A DNA stretch of 64,000 nucleotides from Polytrichum commune (Eukaryota; Streptophyta; Polytrichopsida; Polytrichales; Polytrichaceae), in NCBI GenBank assembly GCA_950295325.1, contig OX485806.1:48725169-48789168 (forward strand), read 5' to 3'. Numbering within the stretch: the stretch's first letter is position 1; the number at the start of each line of letters is the position of its first letter. The notes beneath the pieces are model-generated. The model ran no database searches, was not told where the DNA came from, and worked only from the letters and a program-made list of their open reading frames with translations. This document shows, in pieces, positions 57,308 to 64,000 of this stretch. The translations under genes and the position numbers were made by a program.

Positions 57308-58559
57308 TGTCAGCCATAAACCCCACTCTTATGTGTTGTAGTCCGAGTGAGAGCTTATGACTCACATGCACTTGCTTGACCCCCTTAACCTTGTGATCCA
57401 GCTCTTAGTACTTCAATATTGCAAATATTAAACACACAACTCTTTATTCAAAGATTCAGAGGTAACAAGTATTTAGAAATACTTTACTCCCTCGTGATTA
57501 TTGTCACACCCAACCACTCAAAACATCATCCAATCCTAATGCGAAGTCCCACCTCACAATAGTGAACCACTAAATTAACCTAGGCAATGCATACTGGCAT
57601 TAAGGCCACTCCAATGGCACATTTGGGTTACACATGCCCTTACTCATTCACAACATTTAGTCTCTCCCTACACCCTAACATTCTACTTAATTAATTACCT
57701 ACACTTAAACTATTCAACCCAGATGCCATCGAGGTTTCATGTTGTGTTTCACCTCTTTTCCCCCTAAGCCGGATCCAATTAGCCTCTTTCCAATAGATGT
57801 TGTCTACAGTTACGCAGCTACCTCGTCCAGCTGTAGTGTGGCTCACGGTGGACGATTTGCTAGTATTGATTCGGCAGCCAGCCTCTACAGGCTCGCCCAG
57901 CCTCCTTCATCCACTCACCCTTGCAAGAAATTCCCTTCCACTAGTTTACCGACCTCTTCCCATGGCTTGAGAGGCTTGATCCCGCATTCACGGCCTCGCC
58001 TTGAGCTGCATTCCAGCTGCTCATTGGGACTCACCCATCTCCAACTTTCAACGGTTGTTGCCTTAAGATTTTGAGCTCCAGAGAGATTTTTGGCATGCTC
58101 GAGAGGTTGAATGACCTCAGGCGCCTCGCCGCATTGATGTAACCTCCCCGTTGAGTTCGCTTTTAAATTCGGTGATTCCGTATGGTATGCTTTAGCCACA
58201 ACAGTTTGTCTCTGCACTCAAAATTCTAACAACTAAGCATTGGCCGCATCTTCCCAGCCTCACTGAATGAATGTTTTCTCAACATCCCTTTACCAAATGG
58301 ATTTGAATCCACAGGAGTGGCCTATTTCCTCCTTAAACCCTTCAGCAGATTCGGATGTCACTCGCCTTGCTCCCCTCACTTCAGCTCCGAGGGCGTAGCT
58401 ATCTCAGTGTATGTTCTTTTTCTCCAAGCCGCCTCCTCATCCTGAATCTAGCCTTGCCTCTATCACCTTACCCGAATTCACGTTTGAATGTCTAAGCCGC
58501 CATCCGCTGCCTCGGCCACAGCTTTTCCCCTGTGTCGTGCACCTCTCCATGAGGAGTGC
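57308..58559. mobile_element. LTR-like insertion truncating element M
   Basis: Starts TGTCAGCC and shares TAGTCCGAGTGAGAG and a nearby CTCACAT with the start of the solo LTR at 34870. C-rich non-coding sequence; the antisense and sense frames in 57739-58217 are unsupported. The 3' boundary is not defined; unique CT-rich sequence continues to repeat R2. Confidence 0.45.
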
Positions 58560-59142
58560 CCGAAACACCATGGGCCGTCACGAAACATTTTGTCTCTTTA
58601 CCAAGAGTTGGGGCCAAGTAGACATTTTTTTTTAGCTGCTAGAGCTGGAAACCCTCAACACCTTTAGAACACCATAACTTCCTTGAATGATCTTTGAACC
58701 TCACATGCGACCACTCCATCGTCATTTACGTTTCATATAGATGCCAAAGGACCTTCATTTGCCCAATTTAAGCAATGATTGAGGAAGTTATACCTATTCA
58801 AACCTTGGCAATCCCGGGAGCCATTCCCAGGCCACTGCTGCAATAGGGCGTTGTCCCGAGACAGCGCCCCACTCAAATTGTCATATATCCTAGCTCACAC
58901 TTCCAATTGATGTGTTCTTAAGCATTCTAGAATCCACACGCCATAAGCTACTCATAGTTGATGGTTTTACCCTTGTGTCTTTTAGTTTGCGTGGGTGGAA
59001 GGCGTTCCCAACACCCCGGGTTGTTACCCACACTTGGATCACTTGGGTCCTCTCACCAATGGCGTCACAAGTCCTGGGTGTCACTCCAGGGTCCCCCTTG
59101 TGCCCATGGTGTTTTAGGCACTCCTCATGGAAAGGTGCGCGA
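58560..59142 (+). repeat. Dispersed repeat R2, copy 2
   Basis: Direct match to 44760-45355. The central palindrome is GCGTTGTCCCGAGACAGCGC here, with two changes from perfect. Confidence 0.75.
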
Positions 59143-60051
59143 CACCCTTATTTTTCCCAACCAACCACAAATTCGCCGCAATCCTACGTCCCTCGCGTGT
59201 TTTTAAATGCCCCCTTAAATTTTTCCCGCGATGTTTGCCTCTTCTGAATCCCAACACCTTAATGTCTCATGAGGTGTTTGTAAAAGACGGTATTGGGTTG
59301 TTTTCAAACCCCAACTTTGTGTTTGATTAATGAAAACAACCTTGGCAAAAATGCTCTTTCGGAAATGCGTCTTTTAGTAATTAAGAATTAACCTCCAACC
59401 TGTGAGATTTTGAATGCCTAACCCGAATATATGAGTTTATTTTTAATCATTTTTCTTTTATATCACCAATTTACGATACCAAATTAGTCGAGTGAAATTA
59501 GGAGAGTATTGTGAAAGAACATTTTGAAGACATTATTTTATTCAAGAAAAAAGCAAAACCGTGGAGCCGAGAAGATGAGCCAGTTGGAAAGATGATGCTG
59601 CTGAAAAAATGGTCACATGTCAGTCAAGATAGTTGATCTTAAATCTTTGGGAAGTCAAATACATGTTTTTATTACTTGAGTCTTGAAGCTAGAGATACAG
59701 TTCTTTTGTTCTACAACATGGTTAAATCCATTGAAGGAAGAAAGTCAATTGTCTAAACAGATGTCCAGTTCCAGTAGATCTGAATGTAGACCATGGTCTT
59801 CACTGGCAGTATCAGAGAGCCATAGGCTGTCCAAATTTTAGAGATAACTTTATAAGTACTCAAGAGTTGTGGTGTAAATGGTTGCAGGACTGGTTTACGA
59901 TCATATTTTTGTCCTAGAGGACAGTTCCTACCGAGTACCTCTTCATTGCCCCTACAGGACAGACCAATTGTCTCAGTCTTAATTGGAGATCCTTTCTCCA
60001 GGCCATAGTCTTCTCTGTCCTAAGTCTATAGTTTCTTGAGTTATTAGCAAT
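59143..60051. other. Non-genic stretch with repeat R3 copy 2
   Basis: 59326-59460 is the inverted partner of 52236-52420. 59460-60051 is AT-rich and probably the leader of the following ORF. Confidence 0.5.
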
Positions 60052-61890
60052 ATGGAGATTGACAAGGTTGAAGAAGAGGAGCCCCGCACAACGATCCGGG
60101 CCGTATCTTTGCCGGTGATTCCAATGATCTTGAAAAAGGCCTGGAAAGCCAACCATGTTAACTTGGAACAAGCTGGAGTGTTTAATTACTTGTGTTGGAT
60201 ACAAGGCGTCACACGAGTGGCCTATGTAGAGAAAGTGGAGCAGTTTATCTCTACATACTCGATGAAGTCGGAGACTGCCAAGGTAAATGACCGAATGATA
60301 GATTTCTCTGCCCCCGTAATAAGACAATTTTTGAAGCTACCTTTGGAAGGGTTGCTTTTGGACCAGATGCCGGGATTGACTAAGGAGCAACATGAGGAAA
60401 TTTTTGAAGGAGAATTTCCACGGACATCGAAAGGATGTTTGATAGAGAAGGCTCGACACCTCTGGAGACCTTGGTTTAAATTTGTTAACGATTACTTGTT
60501 TTTTCGGCCACAAAGGGAGATGATTGCTCCAAAGGCTATTGTTGTTGCCTAAAATACTTGGGAGGGCAGACCAATCAACTGGGCCAAGATTGTGCAACAA
60601 AACATGGGAGCGGAACTGGTGAACAAGCTAGCGGGAAGCCCTGCTACGGTGGAATTATTTTCTGCCTTTTATATTTCGGAGTTGTGTCAAGAGCTACCCG
60701 CACCTACTTTTATGGTGGGGGGACCATCGTCTTCAAGACAAACCCCCAGTCCATTGTCTAGCCCTGAAAAGAAGGAGGACGTCGAAGCAGAGGTTCAGCG
60801 CCTAACCTCACGTTTGAGGATTGTTCAGACGCTAGCCAATGATAAGCAAGATCAGTTGTGGGAGAAGAGCGAGACTTTGATCAAATGCCAGACCGAGAAT
60901 GTAAAGAATTTGTACAAGCTGGCCCAATTGATGAAAGAAAAGATGGAAACCATGGCACTTCTCGATGCGGGAAGGAAGGAGTTAGAAGCCCGTAAGTTGG
61001 AATTGGAGTCGAAGGAAAGGGAGGTGCAGTAGATAAAGACCCAACTTCAAGAACCCTTGCGACTTTGGGAACAATTTGAAGATTGTCAAAGGGTGCTACA
61101 ACAAGTGCAACAAGACAATAGTCAGCTGCGCGTGGAGCTTCATCGCCGACAGGAGGAGTTGGAGAAATCTAGAGCCATGGTTAGCCATGTCAGCACCATA
61201 GGCCAACCATCCATAACTTCGGCCCCTGTTGAACTAGAGAAGTTTGTTACCCCCTCTTCGGAGTTTTTTACTGCTTTATGGTCCTGGGAGTCTCAAGGGC
61301 CAGTACCTAAGGATATATTTCAGCTCTATGAGCATCAGAGAGATTTGTTTTTTCTTACCCTTAGAGTGACCCGGGAGGAATGTGTAGATCATGGTCAGTT
61401 CCATAGGATGTGTTGGCAAAGTGTTCAGTTAGGAATAGAAAATCTTTTTACAAAAAATTTGGCCCGAAAAGAGATCCAGCTGTCCGATCCCCATTCTGCG
61501 TTTTTAATTATTGGGGACATTGGGGCCCGCATTTTGCTATACTATGCTCAATTAGAGAGTCAATGGTCAAGCCGTAGGCTACGTCTAATAGAACGAGAAG
61601 CTCGAGTCGTAACCTGGCAGGACAATAGTTTGCAAATTACCTCTCAGTTTTACAGTCAACCTTTTCCTATTTTGCAAGGGTGGAAGGAGATTTTAATTGG
61701 ACTCAATCAAAAGTTACAACATCCTGAGTTCCTTTCTACCCTCTTAACTAATAATTTGCAGCGGATGTCCATAGCCTCTAGTGTCAATTTGACAGGGTCA
61801 CATTACTTGTTTCACCACAGCAAGACGGTCAATAGGCTTGAGAGATACATCAGAGAGGTAGCTACCCAGAAGATGGGACACATAGTTTGA
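60052..61890 (+). pseudogene. Gag-like coiled-coil protein, about 612 codons with two stops
   Basis: A single frame from ATG 60052 to TGA 61888-61890, interrupted only by TAA at 60550 and TAG at 61030. N-terminus I-R-A-V-S-L-P-V-I-P-M-I-L-K-K-A-W; then V-E-Q-F-I-S-T-Y; a W-x-x-(W)-F-K-F-V-N-D-Y-L segment; R-P-I-N-W-A-K-I-V-Q, which parallels element A's V-N-W-G-R-L-I-Q at the same relative place; coiled coil 60770-61030 and 61060-61180; then a C-terminal domain with W-S-W-E-S-Q-G-P-V-P-K and G-A-R-I-L-L-Y-Y. No enzyme motif. Probably the structural protein of a retroelement or the putative plant-transposon protein family. I do not recognise it precisely. Confidence 0.6.
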
Positions 61891-62140
61891 GAACTTTTGG
61901 TTGACTGCTGCATTACAGAGGATCTGCTGGGTTCACTTCGGCTTACCTTTCTAATCACATATTTTTATCAAATACATATTTTTAATATCTATCCATGGTC
62001 ATATAGAACGTTTGATTTGAATAAGATTTGAATTAGATATGAATTGTTGAAGGCGAGATACATAGTTTAAGCCTTCTTGATTGACTGCTGTGTTACAAGG
62101 AGTCTGCTGACTTTCTATTAGCTTAACCTGCTGATGTCAT
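61873..62140 (+). repeat. Imperfect tandem duplication after the ORF
   Basis: GACACATAGTTTGAGAACTT...TTGACTGCTG followed by GGATCTGCTG recurs about 178 bp later as GATACATAGTTTAAGCC...TTGACTGCTG...GAGTCTGCTG (62051 onward). The first copy contains the stop codon of the ORF. Confidence 0.55.
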
Positions 62141-63727
62141 AATTTTCCTAGTTAGAACATATTCATAGCTTTCCAATGGTATAAGGAAAGCCTAGACCCA
62201 AGTAGCAAGGAATGTGCTATGAATTTTTGAAGTTAGAAGTTAGATAGGTGGGTTGGAAGGGTCGGTTGAATCGACCTCACATTTCCAACCCTCATAACTT
62301 TTGCATTTCTTATCTGATTCAAGTGATTTTTAGATCATTGGAAAGATAATTAGGTGCACTAAGTATAATTATTATTCTTAGGATTAAATTACAGTGCAGA
62401 ATAAATACTTTATATTTTAATTGTTAACTAAGGTACGCTTACTACCAAACTAGTTACAAAGAAGGAGGCAAGGTCGACGCTCGGGAAGTGGAGCAAGGAA
62501 GGAGGTAGCGGCTCGGCCTCCATCAAGCCCAAATCAACCGAGGAGAATTGAGGTAAATTTACTAACGCTAGCCTTCCATTTAGGGTTGGAGGGAGCGCGG
62601 CTAAGGTACGCATCTCTAAACTCACTCACCTATCTCGTAAGGTCAAGTGGCTTGACCACTTGACCGCCAAGGGAATATCCAACTCCATTGTTTTCGGGGC
62701 CCTTGGTATGTTTTGTGGTAGTAGCTTCATTTATTAGCAAGTTTCATGTGTGGTAAGTCGGATTAATCACCGACATAACCACTCTTAATGTTGTTGGTAG
62801 AAAGGTGGGATTAATGACCCGCGAATCCATTATTATGTTGTTGGCCCCATAGATTGGGAGTAATGGCCCCAATTTATGAAGATTGCGCAACAGGTTGAAC
62901 CTACAGGTTGCCCGTCACCCTGGTCCCATTGAGTTGCATTTCGTGGTCTATCCAGTGTAAACACATTTAACAATCAAAACATACAAAATAAATCGTAAAC
63001 CCTTGTTGGCAAGAGACCCGAATCGGAAACTTAACTCGGTAGAGTGACACCACCCTTCGAACCATTAATGTCCGAAGGGTTTGAGATGTTACTCGACCTT
63101 CAAAGGACCTGCACGAGGCCTTAGAAGGTTCCGAGGTAAGGGGTGCACCAACCAGGTAAGGGGTGATGCCTAATATGTTAATGTAGTGAGTTAGGACGTG
63201 CAAACAAAAGTAAGTAATTAAGAAGGAATTTGTGTGAAGGGTGGGACTTAGGCCAAGTTCCCCCGCTTAGAAAACTAAATAGAACTAAGTAAAAAAATAG
63301 GAAGAATTGAATGGTCCATCAAATTGTCGTTATTTCGTTCATTGAGCTAGGGTGGTATGAGTCACACTCGGTTGGTGTGTATCAGAACCATCCTAATTCA
63401 CAAATTAGGATTGCCTTGGTTTCAAGGCTGGTGCGTCTGCGCGTAGAATAGGTTGTAGGTTAAGGTTAGAACTAGATATGAAATTGGTTAGTGGAGTTTA
63501 AAGCCACACTAGTAAAAAACTAAGGCCCAACCTCCGGAGGTACTACGACGCATATTTAATCTCCCTTAAAAATCTAACTACTCACGTTATACACCTATTA
63601 TCCGGGTTCGGCTTGGGCGCCTGCAAATGCAGGCCACCTTCACCGAAGGGCTTGTGTGATACTTTAAGGCTCCCTCGAAAGGGGGTGGCCCAAAAGTACC
63701 ACACTCAATGTCAATAGTCAAGTGCAG
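62141..63727. other. Non-genic stretch, possibly retroelement leader
   Basis: TGGTGCGTCTGC at 63429-63440 equals the candidate primer-binding site at 30188, so 62400-63430 may be an LTR and 63440-63727 a leader before the next ORF. No confirming second LTR. Short frames at 62428-62625 and 62967-63203 (minus) are unsupported. Confidence 0.35.
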
Positions 63728-64000
63728 ATGGAGTTACCACCTCCGAGTTTTTCTGTAGCCCACCCTATTGTAGAGTTACCCCTGGTCAGAAGTCCCCTCA
63801 CTCTAAAATACTTGGGACAATATGCTAAAATGTTTGATACCCCTACGGAAGAGCCGATACTGACTTGGTCAGCCATATCCTGGATGTTGGAAGACTATGG
63901 ACTTTCAACGACGGAGGAGGTCCCGACGGACATAGCCTACCGGCAGAATTCCAGACAATGGTCTCACAACCCACCCCCAGCGGTGGCTAGTCACCCTAAT
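63728..64000 (+). CDS. Partial ORF at window edge, possibly retroelement gag
   Basis: ATG at 63728, open for 91 codons to the last base. It starts M-E-L-P-P-P-S-F-S-V and has L-T-L-K-Y-L-G-Q-Y-A-K-M-F and L-T-W-S-A-I-S-W-M-L-E-D-Y-G-L. No domain recognised. Its place downstream of a primer-binding-site-like motif is the only hint of a gag role. Confidence 0.35.
   Translation, partial: MELPPPSFSVAHPIVELPLVRSPLTLKYLGQYAKMFDTPTEEPILTWSAISWMLEDYGLSTTEEVPTDIAYRQNSRQWSHNPPPAVASHPN

Noticed and set aside
11949-61032. Alternative genetic code (TAA/TAG read as Gln), suggested by internal TAA/TAG with terminal TGA in the ParB-methyltransferase gene and the 60-kb ORF
   Set aside because: Other genes here have internal TGA (MULE, 24514 and 25120) and end in TAG, and element A copy 2 has TAG at a Trp codon. 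Ordinary C-to-T decay explains all of them.
1-64000. tRNA or rRNA genes
   Set aside because: No cloverleaf-like or conserved rRNA blocks were recognised when reading both strands; not tested computationally.

Overview
The window looks like a gene-poor, transposon-dominated stretch of a plant (streptophyte) nuclear genome. The evidence is GT-AG introns, plant-style Copia and Ty3/Gypsy polyproteins, SWIM-type Mutator-like transposases, a MITE, nested insertions and intronic satellite DNA. Nothing is bacterial or organellar. Ty3 elements with a built-in cytosine methyltransferase are known to me from charophyte algae, so an early-diverging streptophyte is my best but weak guess. No clear housekeeping gene is present.

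Layout. 1-2.4 kb: AT-rich DNA with a SWIM-transposase remnant. 2.9-3.3 kb: a MITE with TA duplication. 3.5-8.83 kb: a Ty3 integrase followed by a PHD finger (minus strand), interrupted at 4741-8720 by 'element A', a 4-kb TG...CA element with a near-perfect 5-bp target duplication and a gag-like coiled-coil protein but no reverse transcriptase. 11.39-23.67 kb: a ten-exon minus-strand gene with a ParB/sulfiredoxin-like domain and a permuted DNA methyltransferase domain; introns 1, 6 and 8 are filled by one satellite whose long unit carries a GATC-centred palindrome. 24.2-27.9 kb: a divergently oriented Mutator-like transposase gene. 28.24-28.37 kb: a hairpin with 53-bp perfect arms.

30.2-36.9 kb: a second, broken Ty3 element with a solo LTR in its RNase H. 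36.9-37.76 kb: an antisense piece of the methyltransferase-bearing Ty3. 37.76-42.65 kb: element A copy 2 abutting a truncated inverted copy 3. 45.46-50.51 kb: an almost complete Copia element with 191-bp LTRs, TATTG...CAATA ends and a perfect GTTGC duplication. 53.0-57.3 kb: a decayed Ty3 element with gag, protease-like, C5-cytosine-methyltransferase-like and RT segments, cut by another LTR. 60.05-61.89 kb: a long gag-like coiled-coil ORF distantly related to element A. The window ends inside another open reading frame.

The main theme is mobile or selfish DNA carrying DNA-modification and chromatin-reader domains: a cytosine methyltransferase inside a retroelement, a PHD finger on an integrase, and a ParB-methyltransferase gene beside a transposase. 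Nearly all copies are decayed, and many stops are explained by C-to-T (or complementary) changes. All splice models and domain calls were made by reading the sequence; no database search or computation was run.
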